This document shows positions 1 to 9,305 of a DNA stretch of 26,309 nt, in pieces. Numbering within the stretch: position 1 is the first letter of the stretch; each line of letters begins with the position of its first letter. A program made the translations under genes and the position numbers. The stretch comes from Welwitschia mirabilis (lineage: Eukaryota > Gnetophyta > Gnetopsida > Welwitschiales): assembly GCA_051453625.1 (NCBI GenBank), contig JBOZIK010000001.1:197178664-197204972 (forward strand), written 5' to 3'. Below the pieces are notes generated by a model, which saw nothing but the letters and a program-made list of their open reading frames with translations, was not told the DNA's origin and searched no databases.

Positions 1-1
1 T

Positions 2-481
2 ATTTATAGGTTTAGTGGTATAAGTGTTTTTGGAGGAGTTACACAACTGAAACATTATATTGCAGGCATTACAAGACATGATAGTTGCAAGTTTCTTGAT
101 CCAAGAGGTGAGATCAGTGACGAAAACAAACAAGACTATATAGCAATGCTTGCAGAGAAGGATAAAAGAAGATATGCTCCTTAGCAGGCAGAAGAAATGA
201 TTACAAAGAGAAACCAAGAACAATTTCATTCTAATTTGAATGTTCCAAGTAGGAGATTTTCTCTAACAAGTATAGATAGTTCAAACCATACCAAGACATT
301 TTATGCCCCTTCTCCTCTTATTTGTATGAGGGATAAAGAGCAAATAGATCTTTTGTCTAGCCAAGCAAGTGCTCAAACAAGCAGGAGTGGCAGTGATGGA
401 GGAATGGGAAATTCCATCTTCTTCTCCATGAATACAACAAACATTGCACAACACTCCACAAATGAGGAAATTGGTGCATGA
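2..481 (+). pseudogene. hAT transposase remnant: BED zinc-finger tail and linker
   Basis: Frame 2 reads through FSGISVFGGVTQLKHYIAGI and then RHDSCKF. This is the second half of a plant BED-type zinc finger, where the pattern is F-x-G-G-x-x-R-L-K-x-H-L-A-G-I. In-frame TAG at 182-184 interrupts it, and the same frame then stays open from 197 to 481 as a Ser/Thr-rich linker, as is usual between BED and DUF659. The normal H-L is H-Y here. The start of the protein, including the first zinc ligands, lies before the window. The BED finger binds the transposon ends. From about 444 the homology moves to frame 3, so a frameshift lies between 444 and 481. Confidence 0.75.
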
Positions 482-1180
482 TGCCAAGAAGAGAATGTCT
501 GAATTTTGGTATTTTTACATGTTGCCTCTTAATCCTTTTCATTCTACTGCCATGTTAAAAAAAATGTGTAATGCAATTTACAAAGTAGGACCTGATTTCA
601 AACCACCAACCTATATTGAGGTGGAAACAAACCTGCTTGATGAAGTTAAAATCTGACATTGATAGCATGTTACAAAACCACCATGCAATATGAGAAGAAA
701 AGGGTTGCAGTTTAATGTGTGATGATTGGAAAAATAAGAGAGGTAGAACTTTATTGAATTTTTTGGTTGGCTTTTCATCTAGAATCATGTTTTAAAAAAG
801 CATAGATGCATCGAAGCATGTGAAAAATGTTTATTACTTCTTTAGAGTCATTAGAGAATGCATTGAGAACATTAGTGTAAGAAATGTGGCTCAAGTAAGT
901 TTGTCAAGCTGTAGAATTTTGTGGTTGTTATTTCAGTTGTATTAAATAATACTTGTTATTTAATAATTATTATTGTATGTTGATCCACTGTCATTTCTTA
1001 ATTTTAATTAAGTTATCACAGACAATGCAGCCTCCTTTATTGTGGCTGGTTGGATACTAATGACTTCTTATCCAACAATTTATTAGACACCTTGTGCTAC
1101 ACATTGCCTTAAACATTTTTCTTGAAGACTAATGAAAAATTCAACGGATTACCGTGGTAAATTTTAGTGAATTTTAATAA
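444..1180 (+). pseudogene. hAT transposase remnant: DUF659 domain, two exons
   Basis: The first exon (frame 3, about 444-894) contains FWYFYMLPLNPFHS, GPDFKPPTYIEVETNLLDEV, the block CDDWKNKRGRTLLNFLV and the end NISVRNVAQ, all characteristic of plant DUF659. Stops occur at 654-656, after HHAI, and after SRIMF. An intron follows (GTAAGT at 895, AG at 1011-1012). The second exon carries ITDNAASFIVAGW and TPCATHCLKH, the conserved T-D-N and P-C-A-x-H-C motifs of the RNase H-like catalytic fold; the usual W before TPC is a TAG stop. Joining the visible donor to the acceptor leaves the frame one base out, so a G has probably been lost at the donor. Confidence 0.85.
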
Positions 1181-1261
1181 TGTCATAGTCAATCTTGTGG
1201 CTTTGTGGCCTATTACTTTATCACGATGTGACTCGTAATTAACTGCTTTCCTTTTTTCTAG

Positions 1262-1465
1262 GTTGTGAAATCTCTAAAAATTATTTCCAAGTTCATCTAC
1301 TTGCATCAACATGTTTGTAATTTCTTTTTGCACTTTTCACATGGCAATTAACTCATTAGGCCCTGTACAAGGTGGTCTGTCACCAAGTTTATTCTCTTGG
1401 ATTCCTTATCTAAAAGAAAAGTGCTTTAATGAACATATTTGTTAGTGAAGAATGGAAAAATTTTG
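1262..1465 (+). pseudogene. hAT transposase remnant: middle segment
   Basis: After an acceptor AG at 1260-1261, the translation reads VVKSLKIISKFIYLHQHV, then LIRPCTRWSVTKFILLDSL. This matches the segment of DUF659-type hAT transposases where F-I-Y-x-H precedes R-P-x-x-T-R-x-x-T-x-F-I-x-L-x-S-L. There is a stop (TAA) before LIRP and stops near SKRKVL. No independent function is expected; it is part of the same dead transposase. The DNA between 1181 and 1259 behaves as an intron. Confidence 0.7.
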
Positions 1466-1656
1466 AAAAATTCAATGGGATTAACAACTCCTTCAACAAA
1501 GATTGCCAAAAGAGCAGTGTTATCAAACACCTTTCTGGTGTGGTGTGAAGAATATTATACATATAAGCAATCCCAATTTCCAACTTTATTTTTTTGAATT
1601 CTTCACATTGACATACTAAATAAGTTAATGGAATTTATCTGATTTCATTTTTCCAG

Positions 1657-2045
1657 GAGGTGTTATGTATGGTAAACAATGAAAGGCCTTACATGGGATT
1701 TATTTATAATGCCATGAAGAAAGCCAAGAGTCAAGTTGAGACTACGTGCTTGTAAGCAATCAAGATCCAGATTGGGTGCACATATCCTCTTTTATACAAA
1801 AAAGATGAAATGAACAGTTGCATACAAATTTGCATGCTGAAAGAGATGTTTTAAATCCAAAATTTGGTCTTGAAAAATCACTTCTACATGATCTTCATCT
1901 TGTCACAAGGATCACCCATGTCTTCCACAAAATGGTAACAAACCTACAGAAGTCATTACAATTTATAAATGAGCTAAACAAATATAGGAATAGAGATTGC
2001 CCAACATTCATAATGGCCTTAAGTGAATTAGAAGTTAATGTATGT
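1657..2045 (+). pseudogene. hAT transposase remnant: segments before the dimerisation region
   Basis: After an acceptor AG at 1655-1656, the reading EVLCMVNNERPYMGFIYNAM, then KKAKSQVE, corresponds to the hAT motif R-V-L-x-x-V-D-x-x-x-x-P-x-M-G-Y-I-Y-E-A-M-x-x-A-K. Near 1806-1860 the line resumes as QLHTNLHAERDVLNPKFG, the family's L-H-x-x-L-H-A-A-x-x-x-L-N-P motif, preceded by a one-base disruption in the D-E-R-W type lead-in. The open frame from 1818 continues with a long helical stretch containing a possible VFHKMVTNL. The segments lie in different frames. This is the region just before the C-terminal dimerisation domain. Confidence 0.65.
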
Positions 2046-2056
2046 ACACCACATAA

Positions 2057-2158
2057 ACTCTATAGTTTCCAATTACCATATTATACTCTTGATTTTGAGT
2101 TAGTAATACTCTATAGTTTCCAATTACCATATTATACTCTTGATTTTGAGTTAGTAAT
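2057..2158 (+). repeat. Perfect 51-bp tandem duplication (two copies)
   Basis: Positions 2057-2107 are repeated exactly at 2108-2158. The unit begins ACTCTATAG and ends TTAGTAAT. The flanking bases differ (2056 A versus 2107 T; 2108 A versus 2159 T), so the unit is bounded at 51 bp. It lies in a probable intron of the hAT remnant, between the L-N-P segment and the dimerisation exons. Identity of the copies points to a recent slip or local duplication, or to an assembly error. Confidence 0.95.
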
Positions 2159-2244
2159 TTTTCACTTTAATACTATAAAGCGCTAGACCAGTAGTCTTCT
2201 TCTCTAACTTCCAGTGTTTTTAATTTGATTGTTTATCATTCTAG

Positions 2245-2860
2245 ATGATTGGTGGCTTGGTTTTAGAACAGAAGTTTCAAATCTCCAGCAACTAGCCATA
2301 AGAATACTAACCCAACATTGCAGTGCATCTGGTAAGTCGGTTGCATGTTTGCAATTTTGCAATTCAAGTTTATTGTTTTTTAATTTGTGCATATTGGAAT
2401 AATTTTATGTCATTCATTATTGTCATTTTCAAGTTGATATAGGTTGTGAAAAGAATTAGAGTGTGTTTAAACACATTCACTCTAAAAGACGTAATAGGCT
2501 CATTGCGGAGAGATTGAGTGATCTTGTGTTTGTACATTAAAATCTAAAGTTAATACAAAAAGATATCTTAAGGGCTACCTTAAGGGCTACTGATGCCATT
2601 AATGACAATGAGCATAATGATGTGGATGTTGAAAATGTCCCAGCCTCTTTATGATTGGGTTCTTGCCACTACTGATGATGATCCACAAGCACCCATACAT
2701 GTACCTACTACTAATGGGGCTTCTACTTCTCATGCACATGCACAGGGGTAAGCAGAGGAAGCAGAATTTCCTCCACAGGAAGATTGCCCTTCTTTGCCTC
2801 TGTATTGCCTTGTTTTCATACGTTGGATTGGTCACACACATTAGTTGGATTTTATAAAGA
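2245..2860 (+). pseudogene. hAT transposase remnant: C-terminal dimerisation region, two exons
   Basis: Exon 2245-2331 has an acceptor AG at 2243-2244 and donor GTAAG at 2332. It reads DDWWLGFRTEVSNLQQLAIR, then ILTQHCSAS, the W-W-x-x-x-G-x-x-x-x-x-L-Q-x-x-A-I-R-I-L-x-Q-x-C-S-A-S signature of hAT dimerisation domains. After an intron ending near 2442, the next exon reads VFKHIHSKRRNRLIAERLSD, then LVFVH; the usual C-x-R-N-W-S before V-F has a stop in place of W. The line fades through an acidic, low-complexity tail (DVDVENVPAS) and a frame ending TAA near 2857. Dimerisation through this hydrophobic surface is needed for hAT transposition. A 12-bp tandem duplication (2567-2578 and 2579-2590) lies inside this exon. 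Confidence 0.85.
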
Positions 2861-3294
2861 GTTTTTAATGTTTTCCGGCTAAGTTACAATGAGCTCCAAT
2901 AATGCAGACTGTAATTCAGTTTTGCAACGAGATATTTGGGCAAACGGTTGATTGTGCATAATTTGCAACATGAACAATGGACTTCATGTGTCTGATGTCC
3001 ATGACACCACATCGTAGGATTCAAGCCCAAAGACATTGAAACTCACAAACGTATAAACTAAACATGGACTAAACCACTATGCCATAAAAAATTATTTGAC
3101 ATTTAAGTAGGTCAAACAACAATTAACAACAATAAACATCTAATGTTCATTGTAGCAATATCCAGGTGGGGCATTTCCAATTAAAATAGAAGAGGTTGAC
3201 CCCACCAACACATATCATGGACCACCATCCCCTACTACATGAACGAATGTTAAAGGTAGCTATTGACGTAATCCTCTTTAAAAAGAGAGCTGCT
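2861..3294 (-). repeat. Possible tRNA-derived SINE fragment in otherwise featureless DNA
   Basis: On the minus strand, 3074-3084 reads TGGCATAGTGG, a full match to the Pol III A-box pattern TRGCNNAGTGG. Further down the minus strand, 3017-3027 reads GGCTTGAATCC, nine of eleven matches to the B-box GGTTCGANTCC. The boxes are 46 bp apart, within the range for tRNA-derived SINE heads. No cloverleaf can be drawn, so it is not a tRNA gene. The 3' tail and any target duplications could not be set. The rest of this stretch shows nothing recognisable up to the gap. Confidence 0.4.
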
Positions 3295-4251
3295 NNNNNN
3301 NNNNNNNNNNNNNNNNNNNNNNNNNNNNNNNNNNNNNNNNNNNNNNNNNNNNNNNNNNNNNNNNNNNNNNNNNNNNNNNNNNNNNNNNNNNNNNNNNNNN
3401 NNNNNNNNNNNNNNNNNNNNNNNNNNNNNNNNNNNNNNNNNNNNNNNNNNNNNNNNNNNNNNNNNNNNNNNNNNNNNNNNNNNNNNNNNNNNNNNNNNNN
3501 NNNNNNNNNNNNNNNNNNNNNNNNNNNNNNNNNNNNNNNNNNNNNNNNNNNNNNNNNNNNNNNNNNNNNNNNNNNNNNNNNNNNNNNNNNNNNNNNNNNN
3601 NNNNNNNNNNNNNNNNNNNNNNNNNNNNNNNNNNNNNNNNNNNNNNNNNNNNNNNNNNNNNNNNNNNNNNNNNNNNNNNNNNNNNNNNNNNNNNNNNNNN
3701 NNNNNNNNNNNNNNNNNNNNNNNNNNNNNNNNNNNNNNNNNNNNNNNNNNNNNNNNNNNNNNNNNNNNNNNNNNNNNNNNNNNNNNNNNNNNNNNNNNNN
3801 NNNNNNNNNNNNNNNNNNNNNNNNNNNNNNNNNNNNNNNNNNNNNNNNNNNNNNNNNNNNNNNNNNNNNNNNNNNNNNNNNNNNNNNNNNNNNNNNNNNN
3901 NNNNNNNNNNNNNNNNNNNNNNNNNNNNNNNNNNNNNNNNNNNNNNNNNNNNNNNNNNNNNNNNNNNNNNNNNNNNNNNNNNNNNNNNNNNNNNNNNNNN
4001 NNNNNNNNNNNNNNNNNNNNNNNNNNNNNNNNNNNNNNNNNNNNNNNNNNNNNNNNNNNNNNNNNNNNNNNNNNNNNNNNNNNNNNNNNNNNNNNNNNNN
4101 NNNNNNNNNNNNNNNNNNNNNNNNNNNNNNNNNNNNNNNNNNNNNNNNNNNNNNNNNNNNNNNNNNNNNNNNNNNNNNNNNNNNNNNNNNNNNNNNNNNN
4201 NNNNNNNNNNNNNNNNNNNNNNNNNNNNNNNNNNNNNNNNNNNNNNNNNNN
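3295..4251. other. Assembly gap (957 N)
   Basis: Unsequenced scaffold gap. Nothing can be said of its content, and open frames running across it are meaningless. The flanks share no obvious repeat. Confidence 1.
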
Positions 4252-4917
4252 GTCCATAACACATGGTCAGTTTGGTGCGCATGTTATGCGTACAATTTTG
4301 AATAGAATTTCACAGCTCTCTTCAGCATCGCCAGGACCGTAACTGATATTTTTCTGGATTTCACTTTTCATTTTAATATTCAGACAAACGTCATCACCTA
4401 ACATCTGACTCACTGTGGATAGAATGCCATGACAAAGCCCTGCGTAAGATTATCACACTCTCATTCAACCGTTCCCACTGGGGTGAAAATGGTTTGTGAT
4501 CAAAGTTGGTCTTCTCTGGTACATGCTAAACCCCTTATTTGGCTTAAAAATTATGATCAGGGATGATATAGATCAACATCATGCTTTCCTAAGTACTATT
4601 AGGACAAAACAGCTAGCAGGACCAAAGAAAGGAATCCAGAAAATGAATAAGGAGATTCTGCAATTTTACAGGCAGATAAAACTTCAGGAGACAAGAAACG
4701 ATCAATTCAGTAATAAATAAAGAAATTATGTGAGGCCTTCCTTTTTAAAAAATAAATTAATGAATAAATTGTTGAAAATTTTCAGTTTTTTCAAATGTAT
4801 TTCCAATTGCCTTTTACAGGATTCTTTAAAAATTTCCTAGTAAACATGAGTATTGTGTGTTGCTGACACCAGCTTCATGTGAGTCTCATAGTAAAAAGGC
4901 CAACAAGAAACTATGCT
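4252..4917. other. Non-coding DNA downstream of the eIF2B gamma stop codon
   Basis: This lies 3' of the minus-strand eIF2B gamma gene, so part of it (roughly from 4917 leftward) should be its 3' untranslated region. A 74-codon plus-strand frame at 4496-4720 has no recognisable motif and is probably chance. No clear AATAAA on the minus strand was found. Nothing else was recognised. Confidence 0.6.
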
Positions 4918-6260
4918 CTATTTTCTAGCCAAAGGCTCTGCTCGATGCTCTGTCCCAGAAGCAACAACATATCCTGCTCCTACCTGTCATACATCATTCA
5001 AAAGCTCAGGATCAATGTTACTAGTTCTATATGTTTTATATCACAATTAGTCTATGAAACAGTATCAACCTGGCAATCCTTCACAGTGGAACGCTCTTGA
5101 AGGTGAGCACTACTGCATATTATGGAACCTTGAATAAGGCATCCATCATCAATTGTAACATGATTCATCACAACTGAATTAACGATCTGCAAAATGAAGA
5201 ATATACTCTCTCATATTGTTACATTTATATCATAAAGCTCAGTATAAAAGTTAAAGAGATGGTTAATTTTCTTCAAACCTTCACATTTGAACCAATTCTA
5301 CAATGTCTTCCAACTATAGACCTTTTAACACTGCATTTATCGCCCATTTGTGACCCCTCCCCAAGCATACAGTGTGGTCCAATCTACGGAACGAAATGGA
5401 ATTAATTACATGCAAGAAGATGCCAAAGAAATGTTGAGATACTAAAAATATTTTCCAAGCAATTAAATACCGTCGTCTTGGAGCCATAGATGGCAGAGGG
5501 ATGAACAACATTATTATGACTGGATAGAGTACAGCTAGTCAAATGTGGTGCATCTCCAATGATCTACACTGGCAGGGTTTCGTAAGAAGTGCAATTGAAA
5601 TGATGTTAAAACCGTAAAAATGTTAGCACTTTTCAATCAATGCCTACCTCCTTATTTAATATATCTCTGTTTATGTCACCAAAAGCCTGAATAGAATTCA
5701 ATCTGGCACAGTATTTACTATTTCTTGCAATGTATGCACAACATCTTAGCGTATTTGTATTGTTGATACTCAAGCTCACTCCAGTGGAACCATGTGGTTT
5801 CAAAACTTGAGAGCTCATAACCCGTTTATTTAATGGTGATACAAATGGACCAGCTCTTTCCATACTATGGATGCCATTGTGCAATTCCTCTGTTTTTGCT
5901 TTACCATTGGATGAAAGCTTGTAACTCTAAAAACAAATTGGCTGTTAAAAAAAACCTAAACAGACAGCAAAGTAAAAGAAAACAATATTAGCACTTACCA
6001 GTTGTGACCTCACAAGGAATGGTACCAAGTCATTTTTGATACTCCGAATTTCTGGTTTCTGCTCTAGAACATCCAGCAAGATAGTTCTGGACAATTCCTT
6101 TCCAGAGTTAGAACATACGTGCAAATAAATTTTTGAAAGATAATGATTAAAACACAAACAAGAAATATAGGTGTTAAATCACAATTGAAAATAAAAATAA
6201 TCGTCAATACCTCCTAAAAACATAGAAATGAGCATCGACCAAGTCAGAACGAAGCTCCAT
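4918..6260 (-). CDS. EIF2B3: Translation initiation factor eIF2B subunit gamma, C-terminal 265 residues (seven exons)
   Basis: eIF2B exchanges GDP for GTP on eIF2 in the cytosol; gamma pairs with the catalytic epsilon subunit. Exons in transcript order are 6260-6211, 6086-5999, 5926-5648, 5563-5471, 5383-5279, 5186-5070 and 4983-4918 (TAG stop at 4920-4918). All introns are GT-AG and short (72-174 bp). The lengths sum to 798 bp with consistent phase and no stop. Landmarks are MELRSDLVDAHFYVF, LLDVLEQKPEIRSIKNDLVP, KYCARLNSIQAF, GEGSQMGDKCSVKRSIVGRH, SVVMNHVTIDDGCLIQGS and GYVVASGTEHRAEPLARK at the C-terminus. The last four exons form the left-handed beta-helix of hexapeptide repeats. Family members are about 450-480 residues, so roughly the first 200, with the nucleotidyltransferase-like fold, are missing from view. 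A stretch DILNKEII at an exon junction looks slightly longer than usual. Identity is very sure; whether the gene is complete is not. Confidence 0.93.
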
Positions 6261-7112
6261 CTACATCAGTTTTATTAACATGTTAGAAAGAATTAATGAA
6301 AATAGTGTTCGAGTGTTTGTAATGATAAATTCAACAGACAGAGAAGAAGATTGGGAAAAAGACGAAAAAACTGATGTAAAGTGACAATCTTGAAATTGAA
6401 TTTATAAAGAAAAGCCTTTGAAAGATTCCTAAAACAAAAGAAATAAATGCATATAAGCTCCAGAATCCAAAACAACAATCAAAATAATTGTGCCGAATAT
6501 CTTGATAAAGAAATCATCTGTGTGTTGCATAGAAAGCTGTATTTGTCTAAAGCGAGTATTGCAATATTGACATTTTATTCTCTAAAGATCAAAAGCTGTG
6601 ATGATAAAATAAGCAAAGCCAGATGTTATCGCTGCAAAATGTTCTAGAGAAAGTTAAGTTGGTCTGACCATTATTGTGAACTTTTCTTGCTTTGATATAT
6701 ATATGTTCTAAGTGATTTCTAGCCAGAAATTGACTACTACTGAGAATAAGAGGGGTACACATGAAAACAGAAATAAAAACAGAAGAGGGTCAATAATAGT
6801 CCTCAACTTCTAGCAAGTGCAGTTCAATACATGGACAGTAATGTGTGAAGCACAAAACTCATTCCAAATAGCTGTGGACATTAATATCACAAATGCATTG
6901 TCAGCATCCTCCAATTAATTGTATAAAATACTAACTGGCTCTAAATTATTTGGTCAGCTCTCCTCATCGGTCCCTTTACATTTTCTGTTACTGATATTTC
7001 AAAAGAAGCCTGCTTACTTCAAAACGACGTGTGTTTAACCCAGTGGATAGTCATAGAATCTCCAAAAGCCTTGAAAGAGTTCTAGCAAACAATTGGTGAC
7101 AAATAATTTCAC
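6261..7112. other. Probable intron or upstream DNA of eIF2B gamma, nothing recognised
   Basis: The next upstream eIF2B gamma exon should encode the end of the nucleotidyltransferase-like domain (family pattern L-L-x-I-A-x-G-x-E, then L-R-A-V-G before the M-E-x-R exon). I read both strands here and did not find it. Open frames at 6293-6478 (minus) and 6447-6647 (plus) have biased, AT-driven composition and no motifs. Confidence 0.5.
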
Positions 7113-7327
7113 CTGCAAGTCTACAATTTCTTCTCCAAGAAATTTCCCCAGTGAAGTTCCTCCCTTTTTAGTTTGGCTCATTTGTGGGTCGTAGCTTATG
7201 AATCCTGCTTAACAACCTCTAACTCTGCTACATAAATATGCAGGACAGCAAGAATCGCTTGATTAGAAATATTCATGAATATCTCTAATCCAGTTTGGCA
7301 ACCAAGATTGGCCCGAAGAATCAAATA
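7113..7327 (-). pseudogene. Unidentified exon-like coding stretch with one frameshift
   Basis: I do not recognise this protein. On the minus strand an AG follows a T-rich tract at 7330-7329, and one frame is open from 7327 for about 41 codons, including ANLGCQTGLEIFMNISNQ and AVLHIYVAELEVVKQ, up to a TAA near 7200. Another frame carries on from 7205 to 7113 as GFISYDPQMSQTKKGG and LGKFLGEEIVDLQ, ending exactly at CAG|GTGAAA, a good donor. Together they look like one exon of roughly 70 codons broken by a single frameshift. Another minus-strand piece near 7440-7480, MLCAIAKTSAETLPKFVP, follows a TTTTAG acceptor-like site. It does not match the missing half of eIF2B gamma as I know it. It may be a pseudogene fragment, an exon of an unknown gene or chance. 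Confidence 0.25.
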
Positions 7328-7504
7328 GCTGAAATAAAAATATCCATGGCTATAAGGATCTCAGACAATGTTCTGCTTTTCAACTTCTATTGTGTTTCAC
7401 AAGGCATGGGTTCCATTTCAGGGGACAAATTTCGGCAACGTTTCAGCAGATGTTTTGGCAATTGCACAAAGCATCTAAAACATATAGAAACAAATTGGAA
7501 ATGA

Positions 7505-8214
7505 TAAGATATTGATTGTGCGATCATTCAGTCTCATAATGGACTAGTTATAAAAACAGTCGTAATACGCCCAAGCAAATTGTATACCATTCAAAGAACA
7601 TAAAAATTATGAGCTCAATGAAGAAGAATGACAAAAGGTGACAATTTTGAGCCTCATAGTACATACATCCAATGTTTCAAATTGTAGCTATAAAACTATG
7701 TAATAAGATTGATAGATTATCAACTCAACTAGATAAAACAATAATCGACAATGGCATTAATGTTCCACACTGAGTACAGACATTACGGTTCACCATGTAA
7801 GCTTCTGAATATTAGAGACCAGAGAAATACCTATCATTTTGTGGCACATCAATGTTGTTGGATTCTATTCTATTTCTGAAATTCTACTTATTCCACTGAA
7901 AGACCTTTCATTACTTCTAGTTGTGGTGTTCAAACTTATTGGGCTGCCATAGTGGATTTATCTGGAGCGCGAGTAAAATATATTATGTGCTTGTTAAATC
8001 ATGTTTTCATCTTGCCTGTTAAATAAATCATTTATATTTTCATGGAAACAATTATATTAACCTGCATTTGGTAGAAGCAAATTGATGATATGTGAAGCCA
8101 AATTTGTCCTTTAATAATGCAAAATTATATTTTAACAATGACCCTGATGTTATGTTGTAAAAGGAAGTTATGTCACATAGTTTCATTGTAGGTCGGTTTT
8201 TGAATGGACTTGGC
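7505..8214. other. AT-rich non-coding DNA, nothing recognised
   Basis: No coding frame with recognisable motifs, no RNA gene and no clear repeat structure was found. It could be intron or intergenic sequence. Confidence 0.5.
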
Positions 8215-8443
8215 TTGTAACCCTAACACTTAGCTTATTTAGGCTTGTTTGAGAGATTGTTTGAGGGTTGTTGGACATATTCAGATTCTGCTCAACAATA
8301 GAAAATAGAGCTCTAAACTGCTTTCCCATGGTTTTTCCTACTAGGGTAGGGCTTTCCATGTAAACTTGTGTGTGTCACAAATCTTGCTTCGCTTTTTTTT
8401 AAATTGCTTGCTTATTTCTGAATCCATAATGAATGGTATCAGA
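8215..8443 (+). mobile_element. Remnant of a Ty1/copia LTR end plus primer-binding site
   Basis: At 8434-8443 the sequence TGGTATCAGA matches the first ten bases of the plant copia primer-binding site TGGTATCAGAGCC, complementary to initiator tRNA-Met. Upstream, about 8325-8380, is the text TGGTTTTTCC, GGGTAGGG and CTTTCCATGTAAA followed by a T/G-rich run, like the U5 end of many plant copia LTRs (stop of a TTTTCC...GGG...TTTCCACGTAAA pattern). The left border is a guess. Downstream (8444 onward) I could not recognise a gag, so this is an old fragment. It is distinct from the complete copia element at 16116-22877. Confidence 0.45.
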
Positions 8444-9305
8444 AGATATACAATTACGAATTGAAGCACAAAGGTTTTTTTAACAGTCTCACAAGCAAAC
8501 GAGTGGAGCAAGCAAGCAATAGTAAAACAATCAATAGATGCCATGAATTGTAATAGATAGTTTACAGAGGATGGACAAATTGACAGGGGTGGAGAACTGG
8601 GGTAACCAGAAAACCATAATAGAGGATGTTTCTCCATTGAGAATTTCTTCTAAAATCAAAGTATGAAGCTAACGCAGCTATTAGTTTATCAGATGTTGAC
8701 TAGCTGGGAAAGTATTTGACAAAGAATGGAACAAGCTTAACAGAAAAGTGCTTCCTTTGATTTGTCCCATAATTACATGGATCAGAGCAGATCACAAAGT
8801 GTTTTTTTTAATTTTGAAGATTCCAAATCATCAGATTGCTTTGAAGTAGATTATGAATTGCACTAGATCACAATTTTAAAAAAGGAAAAATAAACAGATT
8901 CTACCCCCTTTTTTTTTGACATGCTTGCAATTGTGATGACCATAAGTTGCAGACAAGATATAATTTCAATTGTCCTCGATTATCTTGAAAGAGAGCAGTT
9001 GTATTACTTAAGATATTAATCATTTACTAAGCATTACCACATAAGTAGTAAAAAGCTCCAGTTCTAAGATTTGATGTTTCCCAATTAAAACCTCTGCTTC
9101 AAAAAACAGTTCAAAAATGATAAGAACCCTTTCTGAATTTGATTTGAAATGATTAAATCTTCAAAGAAAATTACTTCTGTTGTGTTCCTTCACAACTTCA
9201 ATGGAAAAAATGAACTCCTAGAATGAGAAATGTGTGACTGAATATAACAGTTTCATGTTTTTTAACGAAAAATGCAATTTAAAAAGAGAAATGATCCAAA
9301 GAGTT
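8444..9305. other. Non-coding DNA, nothing recognised
   Basis: This follows the copia primer-binding-site remnant and could be its decayed leader or gag, but no motif supports that. The minus-strand frame 8341-8637 overlaps the LTR-like sequence and has no known motif. Confidence 0.4.

Larger units (their letters stand above)
1..2860 (+). mobile_element. Degenerate hAT-superfamily DNA transposon (DUF659 type), left end outside window
   Basis: Conceptual translation of successive plus-strand segments gives, in the expected order, a BED zinc-finger tail, a DUF659 domain, the middle of a hAT transposase and the C-terminal hAT dimerisation region. The segments are separated by AT-rich introns whose ends mostly carry GT and AG. 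In-frame stops, single-base frameshifts and a damaged splice donor show that it is a dead copy. hAT transposases move DNA by cut and paste and leave 8-bp target duplications. The 5' end lies outside the window, and I could not identify a terminal inverted repeat or target duplication at the right end, so 2860 is only the end of recognisable coding sequence. A domesticated host gene derived from hAT is unlikely because of the many disruptions. Confidence 0.85.

Noticed and set aside
2057-2158. CRISPR-like or satellite array
   Set aside because: Only two directly adjacent units without spacers; a simple duplication in plant DNA.
3010-3090. A tRNA gene on the minus strand
   Set aside because: The boxes are present, but the B-box is degenerate and no cloverleaf or acceptor stem can be formed.
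3147-4305. Long open frames of more than 330 codons on both strands
   Set aside because: They consist almost entirely of N positions in the assembly gap.
4496-4720. 74-codon plus-strand frame near the 3' end of eIF2B gamma
   Set aside because: No motif, no neighbours in frame, and it lies in the probable 3' flank of a minus-strand gene.
7200-7250. VLHIYVAELE as the missing eIF2B gamma exon (L-L-x-I-A-x-G-x-E motif)
   Set aside because: Only a few residues agree, and the flanking residues do not fit the family before the M-E-x-R exon.
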